A DNA stretch of 64,000 nt, taken from positions 102,501 through 166,500 of the forward strand of contig KV908528.1 of NCBI GenBank assembly GCA_002005505.1, written 5' to 3'. The stretch comes from Botryococcus braunii (taxonomy: Eukaryota > Chlorophyta > Trebouxiophyceae). Below are positions 10,581 through 20,982 of the stretch, piece by piece. The position numbers and the translations under genes are program-made. The notes under the pieces were generated by a model. That model searched no databases. It saw nothing but the letters and a program-made list of their open reading frames with translations, and was not told the origin of the DNA. How positions within the stretch are numbered: the stretch's first letter is position 1; every line of letters begins with the position of its first letter.

Positions 10581-11474
10581 GGAGAGGTAAAAGATTTCCA
10601 AGGCTGTCAAGTGATGAGAGATAGGGATAAAGGGCTAATTTCATTAAGCTGCATCCCTAAGATTGATGCACTCGTGGAGAAATTTGGGCTGGATCTGGAG
10701 TCTGTGGGGCCCGACACCCCTATGACCAAAGATTTTATAGCCACACAGAGGCCTATGTCCAAGGACAACAGTGACAGCATTGGTGCTGGGAGCCCCCTTC
10801 CACCAGGACACATGTACTGTGAACTGGTTGGGTCACTGTTGTACATTGCAAATACCACTAGGCCTGATATTTCACAGGCTGTGGGAGTGCTTTCCAGGTA
10901 CAGGATTACCCCTACTACTGCTCACTGGAATGAAGCCATCAGAGTGTTGAAATATCTGAAGGCAACCAGAGATCTCGTTTTGGTCCTTGGAGGGAAGGAC
11001 ACAGAGCTTGCGGGTTTTGTTGATGCAGATTATGGTGGGGACCAAGATCACCGATTTTCCACTACAGGGTATGTCATCAGAGTGTTTGGTGGAGCTGTAG
11101 TTTGGGGGAGCAAGAAGCAGTCTGCAGTTGCCACATCCACTGTAGAAGCTGAGTTCATGGCAGCAAGTGCAGCTGTCAAAGAGGCCAATTGGATGAAGGG
11201 ATTCCTTCAGGAAATTGGGATTTCTCCATTGATTGTCAAGATTCACTGTGATAATCAGGGATGCATCAATCATCTCAGAAATCCAGTGTTCTCTAAGCAT
11301 ACTACGCATATTGCTATCAGCTTCCACTTTGCGCGGGAAGCTATTGCATTGGGTCAAGTTGATGTGAAATACGTTCCTTCTGCAAGGAATGTGGCGGATA
11401 TATTCACAAAGCCTTTAACAAGGCAGGTATTTCAAGGACATCGTGAGGCTCTGGGTTTGGCCAAGTTTTTGTGA
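10581..11474 (+). pseudogene. Copia C RT end and RNase H
   Basis: Continues in frame after the stop: G-C-Q-V-M-R-D-R, the R-P-D-I-S-Q-A-V-G-V-L-S-R-Y segment, then copia RNase H with D in V-D-A-D-Y-G-G-D, S-K-K-Q-S-A-V-A-T-S-T-V-E-A-E, H-C-D-N-Q-G and K-P-L-T-R-Q. It ends with TGA at 11472-11474, just before the polypurine tract. Length and motifs match elements D and E. Confidence 0.85.
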
Positions 11475-11479
11475 GGAAA

Positions 11480-11492
11480 AGGCAAGGGGAAG
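11480..11492 (+). promoter_or_regulatory. Element C polypurine tract
   Basis: GGCAAGGGGAAG immediately precedes the 3' LTR. The same GGCAAGGGGAAG tract precedes the 3' LTR of D, E, F and H on the minus strand. It primes plus-strand DNA synthesis in LTR elements. Confidence 0.85.
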
Positions 11493-12222
11493 TGTTATAA
11501 TAGTGAAAGAACATTTTGGTGCCTTTCCCTCAGAAGAGTAATAGTGGCCAGATCAGCTCCAATTACCAGTGAGAACATTTATTAGAATGAGTAATAGGTG
11601 GTAGAACTTAGGAGTTCTGCCAGAACCAATCTAGACCAATTGTACGTTGATAAGGGAGGATGAGGTAATCAGACACGGTTTGCTCGAAAGGCTATATGCT
11701 CCTGGCTCGAAGGAATGAGGCACTTGATTGGGACATCAAAAGCACTTCGGGTGTTTGTCACTTAACTGTTGCCAGTCAAGTCATCTCATTCACAGTCGCC
11801 ACTGCTTGTTACTCGACATACAACAAGAGTGTCGCCGGGCTAAACACCCTCGTGCCGGGTCATACAGGTAAACTGTTGTCAGGACATCACATACACAAGA
11901 ACAATAGATTAGGAAAGGGTCTAGATAATGTGTAATAGAAAGGTGCTAATGTTTTAGCTCATCGGACATCGGTAATGCAGACTATCAGTAACTTCGTAGA
12001 TAGAGTAGTTTGAATTGCTGAGTGATGAGAGAGAGCAATAAGCATTGTAACACTTGATTGGGACATCAAAAGCACTTCGGGTGTTTATCACTTAACTGTT
12101 GCCAGTCAAGTCATCTCATTCACAGTCGCCACTGCTTGTTACTCGACATACAACAAGAGTGTCGCCGGGCTAAACACCCTCGTGCCGGGTCATACAGGAA
12201 ACGCCACGCTCAGAATTGTACA
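11493..12222 (+). repeat. Element C 3' LTR with internal duplication
   Basis: Full-length match to 4585-5314 with about three substitutions. The internal module repeats at 11722-11868 and 12052-12198. TSD GTGAC follows at 12223-12227. Confidence 0.93.
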
Positions 12223-12591
12223 GTGACCCTTGCTGATGGAAGTGTGTCCGATACGAAAGGAACGGTAGATGTGTCGTTTACACTCAAGCCCGGTGTAACC
12301 TCCCGTCACAACTTCATTGTAAGCCCTGCCATGATTGATGGGGTAGACATGATTTTGGGGCAGGACTGGATGGAAGAAAGAGGAGTCTCAATTGATTTTT
12401 GTGTGAAGGCTGCTCAATTTAGACATAATGGGAAGTGGGTCACCCTAAAACACGCAAATTCATCTTTGCCAGTGGGGCCAAAACTTGTTTGGGGTTTACA
12501 AGCACAAGAGAGGAAGGAAGGAGGGATAGGAATGGAAAAGGATGGAAGGGTCAAGATGTTTGGAAGGTTTGTTTGTATACTGTGCTTGTGA
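12223..12591 (+). pseudogene. Gypsy B protease end and linker, resumed after C
   Basis: Starts in the TSD and continues the protease (L-A-D-G-S-V, M-I-L-G-Q-D-W-M), then the R-H-N-G-K-W-V segment that aligns with element A near 1690. The frame ends at 12591; the homologous reading continues from about 12580 in the frame of the next entry, which indicates one small indel. Confidence 0.75.
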
Positions 12592-13310
12592 ATGAGCAGG
12601 CTGAACTGGTGGACATCACCGGGGAGGACGCCTCAAGTGAGGCCGACCTGGCGGACACCGACCAATCTATGGACGACACCCCCGTCGTCACAAAACCCCC
12701 CAGTAGTACCGGTATGACTTTCACTCATCAAATAAATGACATGTTGGAAGGCAAGCCACAGGCCCTGAAAGACTTGTTACTTGCAAATGAGGACTTGTTT
12801 GCAAAACAACTCCCGGGGTTACCCCCGGAGCGGGAAGTGTTTCACACAATAAATTTGGAAGAAGGACATCGGCCCCCCAATAGGCCCGCGTACCGTCTTG
12901 CTCCAAGTGAGCTTGCGGAATGCGAAAAAACGGTTGATGAGTTGTTAAAATTGGGATTGATCAGGCCAAGTTGCTCACCATTTGCATCACCTGTTTTGTT
13001 TGTTAAAAAGAAGGATGGAAGTTTGCGTATGGTAATAGACTACCGTCCCCTGAATAAAATTACCATCTCGGATAGGTACCCTCTCCCCAGAATTGATGAT
13101 CTGTTGGATAGGCTTAAGGGAGCCAAGGTGTTTTCGAGCTTGGACTTGTTGTCTGGGTACCATCAAGTGCGACTTCGCAAGGAGGATGTGCCTAAAACTG
13201 CCTTCAGGACCCCTTTTGGCTTGTACGAATTTCTTGTACTTCCCTTTGGTTTGACCAACGCGCCCGCGACATTTCAACGGCTTATGAATGAGGTTTTCAC
13301 GACTTTATAA
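12592..13310 (+). pseudogene. Gypsy B linker and reverse transcriptase, first part
   Basis: Acidic linker, then [51 protein letters not shown]. It stops at TAA 13308-13310 because one T appears lost from a T run before the F-H-D-F-I-R-E-G-F segment; compare element A at 16455-16500. The catalytic Y-L-D-D lies beyond the break. Confidence 0.85.
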
Positions 13311-14059
13311 GGGAAGGCTTTGTGGTTGTATACTTGGATGATGTGCTCATTTATAGCAAAACGGAAGAGGAACACCTTCTGCAGTTGGACAGAGTTTTCA
13401 CCCGTCTACGCGAACACCAACTCCTGGCAAAACTTGTCAAATTCTCTTTCTTTGAGAAACAATTGAAATACTTGGGACACATCATTGGGGAAAATGGGTT
13501 GGAAGTGGATATGGATAAAGTCAATGTGGTGCAGGAGTGGCCTACGCCCACAAACGTAACGGAAGTTAGGAGGTTTCTTGGGTTGTCTAATTACTTTCGA
13601 AAGTTTATTCAGAACTACAGTATCCTAGCAACCCCATTGACAGCTCTCTCTGGGGCAAAAGCACCTTGGAAGTGGGGACAGGAACAACAGGAAGCATTTG
13701 ACAACATAAAGGAAGCTTTGGTAAGTGCCCCTACCTTAACACTCCCGGACGTACGTCGGCCATTTACGGTAGTGTGCGATGCATGCGATTACGGCGTGGG
13801 AGCTGTGCTGTTTCAAGATGGGAAGGTTTGTGGGTATTTCAGTAAAAAGTTGGGAGCAAGCGAGAGGAACTACAGTGCCACGGAACGGGAGTTATTGGCT
13901 GTAGTGTATGCTCTCACGGAATGGAGATGTTATTTGATAGGTAAGCCAGTAACGGTGGTGACGGATCACAAGTGCAACACCTTCTTGGGTCAACAGGTGG
14001 GGCTTAGTCCTCGGAGGGCTCGGTGGGCCGAGCGCCTGCAGGAGTTTGAGATTGAATGA
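13311..14059 (+). pseudogene. Gypsy B RT end and RNase H
   Basis: Contains V-V-Y-L-D-D-V-L-I-Y-S (catalytic Y-L-D-D), Y-L-G-H-I-I-G and R-R-F-L-G-L-S-N-Y-F-R-K-F. RNase H follows with D in V-V-C-D-A-C-D-Y-G, E in A-T-E-R-E-L-L-A and D in V-T-D-H-K-C. It ends at a TGA (14057-14059) that replaces the Trp codon seen in element A (V-W-E-P-G-K-T-N). Confidence 0.85.
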
Positions 14060-15135
14060 GTATGGGAACCGGGCAAGACCAACATTGCGGATCCGCTCTC
14101 CAGGTGTCACTTCACTCAACACCCTGGACCTGGGGGGAGGGACAATGGGGCTGCTGTGGCCGGGGCTGCCCTCCGGCGCAAGCGTCGGCGCACCAGTCCG
14201 GACTCCCTCACCCCCTCCAGCCGGGATGTCGAGGGTACCCTCACAGCTCGGGTCCGCAAGGTCCCCAAGGTCACGCTCCCGGGGCCCGCTCACGAGACCC
14301 CAAGCTCCCTCGGCACGATGGAGCAAATCGGGTTGGCCAGCCCGAGTGAGCTTACCCGCGAGACCGATGGGTACGAATCCCTACTTGGAAAACTTGGGAA
14401 GGCTTACACGGATGATCCATGGTTGGCAACGCGTGCGAATAGAAGGAAGGTTAGTCTAAAGGGAGGCTTTTGGGAGAGGAATGGACGGAAATATGTCCCT
14501 GCATTGTTTGAGGAAAGGAAAGATGGGGAACTTGTCGTGGAGAACCTACGACGTGGAATTTTGGAAGCTTTACATGATCCACCTCATGTTGGTCACCCTG
14601 GAGTAACTCGCATGTACGAGCTTGTCACAAGGGAATGGTATTGGGCGGGAATGTATGAGGATGTCAAAGCCTATGTTGCTCATTGTGACTCTTGTCAACG
14701 AGTCAAGGCTCGGAATACTTTGCCTGCTGGTCTTCTTCACCCCTTACAAATACCAGCAAGGAAGTGGCAAAGTGTGTCTATGGACTTTATTACCAACCTC
14801 CCACAGACCCCAAGTGGAAATGATGCTATTTGATTTGTCGTGGATAGGCTTAACAAGTGTGCTCATTTTGCTGCTACAACAATGAATGCTGATGCTTATA
14901 CTCTAGCACAATTGTTAAGGACATGGGTGTGGATGTATCGTGGATCCCGGGTGTGGTGGCATTGTGGATCACAAGCCACTCACTGGCGAACGCGGCCGCA
15001 CTCTGGACGATCCGAACGAGCCAAATGAGGATAGCTGGAAATAACTTGCACAGCTCGTTGTTGCCACAAGAAAGTGGAAGAATACAGAGAGAGTCACGGG
15101 CTCCCGCCATTGCCTCCGAAGGGCACGACTCCTAG
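14060..15135 (+). pseudogene. Gypsy B integrase, internally deleted, with chromodomain remnant
   Basis: After V-W-E-P-G-K-T-N-I-A-D-P-L-S-R comes a Pro/Arg-rich spacer. The integrase HHCC zinc domain follows (H-V-G-H-P-G, H-C-D-S-C-Q-R-V-K), then the first catalytic Asp in S-M-D-F-I-T-N-L-P. A TGA at 14831-14833 breaks the frame. After about 14940 the sequence jumps from the core to what looks like the end of a chromodomain region (N-E-D-S-W-K, then a stop). The second Asp, the catalytic Glu and most of the C-terminus are gone, so no active integrase is possible. Confidence 0.75.
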
Positions 15136-15705
15136 GGTCCACCTTAGGGTCCCGTCGACCGGTTGGCCCTCCTTGGAGGGGTCTCTCTGTATGGCCATAT
15201 GGACTTTGGATAGGCTAGGGTAAGGCTGCCTTACCCGGTAGGGTTGACCATGGGTCCCTTACCTGGATAGATTTTTGTGCACATTAGGTGTATGGCCTTT
15301 TCACTTCACTACCACACCTGATCAATATGGTGCAATACTGGCGTAATACTGGACTATATGTGGAAATTGGACTCCCCTTGGACTCTGGACTTTTGGACAT
15401 CTGGACTTTTACCTCTGCCCTTGTGTCTCATTTTGGCTGTTCATCATGTGGACTTTCGTTCTTCTTTCAGTGTTTTGTCTTTTGTTCTGTTAGTCATGCC
15501 TGATCCTTGTTCTTATTGCATTATGGTGGGGACCCCGATACGCAGCATTCGGCTGGGGTCTGGCAACATGGGAGGCGGGTTGCCCGTAGGTCTAAGTCTG
15601 AGTCTCCGCATGTTGGAAGGTCTTTCTGTTCCTTTGTTTGCCTTGTCTGTTTGTTGTTGCGCTCTGCCTTCTGCGCGGGGACGCACAGGAATAAGGGGGG
15701 GAGTA
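15136..15705 (+). other. Element B 3' untranslated region and polypurine tract
   Basis: No open frame with a retroelement motif. A short hairpin (GGTAAGGC/GCCTTACC near 15220) is present. The polypurine tract AATAAGGGGGGGAG (about 15690-15703) lies just before the 3' LTR. Confidence 0.7.
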
Positions 15706-16155
15706 TGTAGAGAGGTGCAGCGTCAGCGCGACGCGTCTCACGTAGGATGTGCGCGTAGTTCATGTTTCTTCGTGCCCCTTGGGATACGAGTAGATCTCGT
15801 TGTCCTTGTGTGTAAGAAAATGACTGTAATATCCTAGTGGGTCTCCTCTCGTCATCCATATCGTTATGCTCGCGAGAGCATCTCGTAGAGGGACGACGTA
15901 GCCGGATCCGCGCATAGGTGGACTAGGAACTCGGGTGGCGATCATTGTCTTTGGGTTTGCTGCTACGAGTGAGACATCTAGCATTCTCTACATTGTTCGT
16001 TATATATTGTTCTTTGGAGACTCGGACGACCTGCGTGAGGAGGGCTGCGAACTTGTAACGGATTGGAACTTCGATTTCTACCGTCGGTGTCACCCTTGCC
16101 TGAAACCCTTGCTTAGCTTGTTATAAATCTTAGTTACACGTCTCACTTCGTTAAA
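15706..16155 (+). repeat. Element B 3' LTR
   Basis: Matches 2334-2783 over 450 bp. It is followed by TSD TCACC at 16156-16160 and then directly by element A RT codons. Confidence 0.9.
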
Positions 16156-19100
16156 TCACCGGTATTGTTTGTGAGGAAGAAGGAGGGCACATACCGAATG
16201 GTTATAGACTACAGGGCATTAAATAAAATCACCATTCATGATAGGTACCCTCTCCCTCGCATAGACGACTTGCTTGATAAACTTAAAGGTGCTAAGATTT
16301 TCTCAAGTCTGGACCTCCTCAGTGGTTATCATCAAGTAAGGCTAAAGGAGGAAGACATTCCTAAAACAGCGTTTCGTACACCCTTTGGGCTGTATGAGTT
16401 CTTAGTGCTTCCTTTTGGACTCACCAACGCCCCCGCTACCTTTCAACGCCTAATGAATGAAATCTTTCATGATTTCATAAGGGAAGGGTTTGTGGTAGTG
16501 TACCTTGACGATGTTCTAAATTTCAGTCGGGATGAAGAGGAGCATTATGCTCATCTTCGGAAGGTGTTCCAACGCCTTCGGGAAAAGGAATTGTTTGCAA
16601 AACTTGCCAAATGTGAATTCTTATGCTCAGAACTCAAATACCTCGGGCATATCATTGGCAAGGATGGACTGAAAGTGGACCCCCAAAAGGTGGAGGTAGT
16701 CAAGGATTGGCCCACACCCCAAAACGTCACCGACGTGCGTAGATTTTTGGGGCTGGCAAATTATTTTCGAAAATTTATTCAGGGGTTCAGCTCACTTGCT
16801 GCTCCTTTGACTAAACTGTCCAGTAGCAAAAGTTCTTGGACTTGGGGAAAGGAGCAAGATGAGGCCCTTGCGGCTCTCAAGGATGCATTAATACAGGCAC
16901 CCATACTATCACTGCCAGACCTTCGTAAACCCTTCCAGGTAATTTGTGATGCGAGTGATTTTGGGGTTGGCGCTGTACTATTGCAGGAAGGTCGAGTCAT
17001 TGCTTATTACAGTAAGAAGCTCAATAGTGCAGAAAGGAACTATTCTGCAACTGAGAGGGAGTTACTTGCTGTAGTGTATGCCTTGACTGAATGGAGATGT
17101 TATGTCCTAGGGAAACAAGTCACTGTCACCACAGATCATAAGTGTAACACTTTTCTTCAGCAACATGTTGGTTTAAGCCCTCGGAGGGCACGGTGGGCTG
17201 AGAAGTTGCAGGAGTTCAACATTCTTTGGGTTTGGGAGCCTGGAAAGACTAACTGTAACGGCAGGAAGCTGCCAGGTCCTGAAATGTGTAGGATTTTGGG
17301 CAGGAAGCTGCCGGGTCCTGAAATGAAGGTTCTGGAAAGTGGCACGCGTCTTGGCATCGAAGGAAGTCCCGGTGCTGACCGGCTTGTAACAGATTCCGCT
17401 GAATGCTCTAACCTGACTAGTGTCTCGTCTCTCTCTCTCTTCCTTTGCCACTATACTAACGTTGCGGATGCGTTGTCCAGGAACCCAGTCCTCCAGGGAC
17501 AGCTCCAGGGACAACAGCAGCGCAACGTCTCCACGGAGCCCAACCCCGGGAAGGGGATCAATGCAATCTCGATGGATGGGGACGGGAGGGCCCGCTCGGG
17601 CTCCATCACCCTCGGGTCTGACGGGTGTGACACCTTCTTGGAATTGTTGAAGGGTGCTTACGCACATGATTCGTGGTTGGGAACAAGGGCAAATAGGAGA
17701 AAAGTTCACTTTACGGACAGGGTTTGGGAATTTGGAAGGGAGGGAAGAAAATATGTGCCTGCATTTTATGAAGTCCGGGATAAGGAAGGTCCAGTTGCTA
17801 GGAATCTGCGGCAGGACATATTGAAAGCTTTGCATGAACCTCCTTCTGTTGGTCATCCAGGCTTTGCGAAGATGTATGATCTAGTGAAGCGGGACTGGTG
17901 GTGGCCGGGAATGGCGGAGGATGTGCGGGAGTATGTGAAGTATTGTGATTCATGCCAGCGGGTGAAGGCCTCAAACCAGTTACCCGCAGGACTCTTACAC
18001 CCTTTACAAATCCCCACAAGGAAATGGCAAAGCATCTCAATGGATTTCATCACGGGACTGCCTAAAAGCAAACACGGGCATAACGCAATATGGGTAGTGG
18101 TTGACAGCTTGAGCAAATGTGCCCACTTTGCCCCTACCACTACCAATGCAGATGCTTATGAAGTTGCTGTTCTGATGAGGGATAAAGTATGGAAGTATCA
18201 CGGTTTCCCTGAGGAAATTGTTTCGGACCGAGATCCTTGGTTTGTGAATAATTTCATGAACACACTTCTAAGTCTGACGGGGTGCAAGCCGGCTCGAACT
18301 ACGGCATATAATCCTCAGTCAGATGGTCAAACGGAACGGGTGAATAGGATCTTGGAAGATTTTCTGAAACACTATGTCAAGGATAACCCAAAGGAGTGGG
18401 AGGATTACCTTTCAGTGGCGGAATTTGCCTACAACAACTCTTGGCAAACTTCCCTAAACTCCACACCCTTCAGGTTAACATATGGGCAAGATCCAAATAT
18501 ACCGTTTGCGGTGGGACACATGGAGGGCACTAAGGTGGATAGGGCTGATCTCTTCATGAGAAAAATGCAAGACAAAATCACCCTTGCAAGGAAGTGTTTG
18601 CGTGCAGCTCAAGACCGTCAGACGGCCTATGCCAACCGGCATAGGAGGGAGGCCATCTACCAGGAAGGGGAGTATGTCCTCCTTTCCACCCGTGCGGCCC
18701 CCACGCTAACTTCAAACAGATTCAGCAAGCTGCAGCCCAGGCACGTGGGACCCTTCAGGGTCATGGCGGTCACGCCCGACAACGTTAACTTCGTCACACT
18801 GGATCTTCCGGACCGGCTGGACATCCACCCCCGCATGAATGTCTGCTATTTGAAGCCATACTGGACACGTGAGGAGGCGCAGTCGCGTGGATACTGCCCC
18901 CCAAAAGTCATCACCAAAGCGGATGGCACCACTCACCTGGAGTGGGTAGTGGATGCACTAGTCGATCACCGGCTGTTGCACGACAAGGATGGGTTCTCCT
19001 ACCATTTTGAGGATGGCACACCCTTTCTCGAGTACCTTGTAAAGTGGGCAGGCCATGGGGCCACAGAGGACTCATGGGAATCTCAGGAGGCATTCGAGAC

Positions 19101-19191
19101 CCATCCCGGGCTGGTTAATACCTATCATAGACTCCAGGGGCTCGCCCCACCCATTTGGGACCAGGTGGCGCTGCGCGACACCTTCCCTTGA
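16156..19191 (+). CDS. pol: Gypsy A pol, 3' part: RT, RNase H, integrase, chromodomain
   Basis: Open over about 1008 residues counted from 16165. RT has Y-L-D-D at residues 113-116. RNase H has Asp near 262 (I-C-D-A-S-D) and E-R-E-L near 297-300. Integrase has H557, H564, C594, C597, then D627 (M-D-F-I-T-G), D688 (V-S-D-R-D) and E724 (Q-T-E-R), which is D-X35-E spacing. The C-terminus has a chromodomain-like segment (residues about 944-990: Y-L-V-K-W-A-G-H, D-S-W-E), which in chromoviruses guides integration to chromatin. A 69-residue stretch (about 364-432) is an in-frame insertion absent from gypsy B. Because the 5' part lies 13.8 kb upstream, across element B, no full product is expected here. 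Confidence 0.88.
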   Translation, partial: SPVLFVRKKEGTYRMVIDYRALNKITIHDRYPLPRIDDLLDKLKGAKIFSSLDLLSGYHQVRLKEEDIPKTAFRTPFGLYEFLVLPFGLTNAPATFQRLMNEIFHDFIREGFVVVYLDDVLNFSRDEEEHYAHLRKVFQRLREKELFAKLAKCEFLCSELKYLGHIIGKDGLKVDPQKVEVVKDWPTPQNVTDVRRFLGLANYFRKFIQGFSSLAAPLTKLSSSKSSWTWGKEQDEALAALKDALIQAPILSLPDLRKPFQVICDASDFGVGAVLLQEGRVIAYYSKKLNSAERNYSATERELLAVVYALTEWRCYVLGKQVTVTTDHKCNTFLQQHVGLSPRRARWAEKLQEFNILWVWEPGKTNCNGRKLPGPEMCRILGRKLPGPEMKVLESGTRLGIEGSPGADRLVTDSAECSNLTSVSSLSLFLCHYTNVADALSRNPVLQGQLQGQQQRNVSTEPNPGKGINAISMDGDGRARSGSITLGSDGCDTFLELLKGAYAHDSWLGTRANRRKVHFTDRVWEFGREGRKYVPAFYEVRDKEGPVARNLRQDILKALHEPPSVGHPGFAKMYDLVKRDWWWPGMAEDVREYVKYCDSCQRVKASNQLPAGLLHPLQIPTRKWQSISMDFITGLPKSKHGHNAIWVVVDSLSKCAHFAPTTTNADAYEVAVLMRDKVWKYHGFPEEIVSDRDPWFVNNFMNTLLSLTGCKPARTTAYNPQSDGQTERVNRILEDFLKHYVKDNPKEWEDYLSVAEFAYNNSWQTSLNSTPFRLTYGQDPNIPFAVGHMEGTKVDRADLFMRKMQDKITLARKCLRAAQDRQTAYANRHRREAIYQEGEYVLLSTRAAPTLTSNRFSKLQPRHVGPFRVMAVTPDNVNFVTLDLPDRLDIHPRMNVCYLKPYWTREEAQSRGYCPPKVITKADGTTHLEWVVDALVDHRLLHDKDGFSYHFEDGTPFLEYLVKWAGHGATEDSWESQEAFETHPGLVNTYHRLQGLAPPIWDQVALRDTFP
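17254..17460 (+). repeat. 207-bp in-frame insertion in gypsy A pol
   Basis: A 6-bp direct repeat ACTAAC flanks it (17248-17253 and 17455-17460, the second copy counted within the insert span). It splits the P-G-K-T-N / V-A-D-A-L-S-R junction between RNase H and integrase. The length is exactly 69 codons and no stop is introduced. It begins TGTAACGGCAGG and carries an internal direct repeat around GGCAGGAAGCTGCC (about 17259 and 17304), plus a CT run. Its identity is unknown; a short solo LTR or a miniature element is possible. Confidence 0.65.
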
Positions 19192-20115
19192 ACGGGCCCC
19201 TCCGGACGGTTGTCCCCCTCATTCCACTTGTGGAGTTCCCACCTGGTGTCTGGGAATACATGGGACGGGACCTATGGTAGGGACTGTATATCTTGTGTAC
19301 TTTGGGACAAGGGACGGGGTAGGTTGCCTACCTCGGTATGTGTGGCATGAGGCCTCATACCGCTTCGATGCATTGAACTCGGGGTTCTGCATTCAGGGAT
19401 GGGAATTGAAGTACACATGGCGCGCAACCGCAGTCTGCTTAACTAGCACTTGGGACGTGGGCTTGAAGTACAGAAGTGACTTGGGACCCTAGGCTATGGG
19501 CTACATGGAACCCTTGGATATGGACTACTTGGCATCTTGGGATGGATTTCTTTCTATGTACTATATGTGTACCTTATGTGTACAGTATGTGTACAGTATG
19601 GACAATGTATCATAAAGAAACTGTGTTGTATGGATAGCCACTTTAGGAAAGCATTGTGGACTGAGCTACACCTGTGTCATATTTATCTTGTTCGGACTGT
19701 TTATCGGTTGTGTCACAAGCATTGTATTGTTTTAATAAATAATAAATAGGGATGTGTCAATAAAGGCGGACTTGGATAGTTCGAAAGGAATAAGGCGAAC
19801 GTTCGTCGTAGTTCGCCGTAGTTTATCGTACCGTGTCGTATCGTATCATATCGTATCGTATCGTACAGTATTGTACTTAGGACTGGAATAAAGCACACCT
19901 AATAAATAAATTAAAAAAAAATGGACGCTTTAGTCAATTGCTTGGGATGATAGGGGAATAACTTGGAGGCGGGGACCCTAATGTAACCCATTCGGCAAGG
20001 GTCTAACGGCGCTGGTGGATGGGCCGTTCGGTGACGACCATTCCCTTATAATTGTGGTCTACTGTATGTGTGTATGTGGCTGCATGAGGACATGCAGGAA
20101 TTAAGGGGGGGATGA
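19192..20115 (+). other. Element A 3' untranslated region and polypurine tract
   Basis: No coding motif. It contains an AATAAA-rich patch (19733-19765) and a TATCGTA-like microsatellite. It ends with the purine tract TTAAGGGGGGGATGA (20101-20115) next to the 3' LTR. Confidence 0.65.
19797..19870. repeat. TCGTA pentanucleotide microsatellite
   Basis: Irregular run of TCGTA/TCATA units, becoming regular near 19830-19865. Confidence 0.7.
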
Positions 20116-20830
20116 TGTGATGGAATGTAGGGATTTCCCGGCATTTCTGGACATTTCCCTTACCCCCTAGCCTAGGCGCACATGTGGTGCACATGTCGTA
20201 CGAGCAACGCGAGTACGCACGTGCCTAGCGTCTAGCCTTGGCTTCCTAGCCGTCGAATTCCATTGGATAGTTATGGACGTTACTCTCATAGTAGGATTCT
20301 AGGATATTTTCTAGATACTATTGTAGAGGTTTGGTGGACTAGTGCGCTACCATTGGAGGAACGTTAACACACGATCACGAACCACGGGAAGGAACGGATA
20401 GAGACGTAAGCCACGGGAAGACACGCACTCAGGTAATTTGGAAGCTTAGTAGACCACAAGTAGGGAGTGGAAGCTCCGTGAGGTGGGGGTTACTTGTAAT
20501 TGGAAAGAGCGTCCAACTTGTCGGCCATCCGGCCTTGTCTCTCTCTCTCTCACAACTTGGAAATTCTCTCTAACTTGTGCATTCTACGACACCGGGGCCC
20601 CTTGTGTGCCTTGCGGGCACTGTTGCCGGTTCCCAAGTGTGCCTTGTGTGTGCGTGCATGCGTCAGTGGGTTTTCCTCCATTGGCAGTTGGGAGAGAGCG
20701 GGAGGTGGTGTTCCCGGCTTGTTTTAAATGGATCGTGGCTCTGTTGACTCATAGTGCCACCTCCGTGCTTTTTTGAGGGCCAGCACCGTCAAACATAAAC
20801 TCTCCACAGAACCCCCCTCAAACAGATGGG
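20116..20830 (+). repeat. Element A 3' LTR (end not determined)
   Basis: Begins TGTGATGGAATG straight after the polypurine tract, as expected for an LTR. With the 5' end of A missing there is no second copy to define the right border; 20830 is a rough limit. No homology to the B LTR was seen. Confidence 0.5.
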
Positions 20831-20982
20831 GGGTTGAGTCATAGTTTCACCTTCTTGCTTATTGTTCTGCTAAAACCAGTAAACTTTTCCACATCCCTGT
20901 ATCTCGTGTCAATTTCAGAGCATGCACACCCGCACATGCACAATACTAGCACATAGGATTCGGGCAAAATCTAACTTTGTTG

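Larger units (their letters stand above)
4585..12222 (+). mobile_element. Ty1/copia LTR retrotransposon C inserted in B
   Basis: Identical-length 730-bp LTRs (4585-5314 and 11493-12222) differ at only about three visible positions. The 5-bp TSD is GTGAC (4580-4584 and 12223-12227). Internal order: primer site, ORF0, gag, protease, GAG-pre-integrase, integrase, RT, RNase H, polypurine tract. The copia order (integrase before RT) is clear. The element carries a 298-bp insertion in protease (7041-7338) and several stops and frameshifts, so it is young by its LTRs but defective in coding. Confidence 0.95.
2334..16155 (+). mobile_element. Ty3/gypsy LTR retrotransposon B inserted in A
   Basis: Two 450-bp LTRs (2334-2783 and 15706-16155) bracket gag, protease, RT, RNase H, a deleted integrase and a chromodomain remnant. 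The 5-bp direct repeat TCACC (2329-2333 and 16156-16160) is the target-site duplication in A. B itself is interrupted by copia element C at 4585-12222. The LTRs differ at about nine visible positions, so B is older than C. Coding frames carry frameshifts (near 3410, 12580 and 13300), stops (14057, 14831) and an integrase deletion, so B is not autonomous. Confidence 0.92.
1646..20830 (+). mobile_element. Ty3/gypsy LTR retrotransposon A with chromodomain, 5'-truncated, split by element B
   Basis: A is visible as the protease-to-RT linker and start of RT (1646-2333), then RT, RNase H, integrase and chromodomain (16156-19191), a 3' untranslated region, a polypurine tract and a 3' LTR starting at 20116. 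Gag and the protease active site are missing upstream, where unrelated sequence begins. Element B (2334-16155) is inserted exactly between two codons of the RT start. Removing B and one copy of the 5-bp TSD rejoins the frame (A-S-P-V-L-F-V). The end of the 3' LTR was not determined and 20830 is approximate. The chromodomain places A in the chromovirus branch of gypsy elements. Confidence 0.85.
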
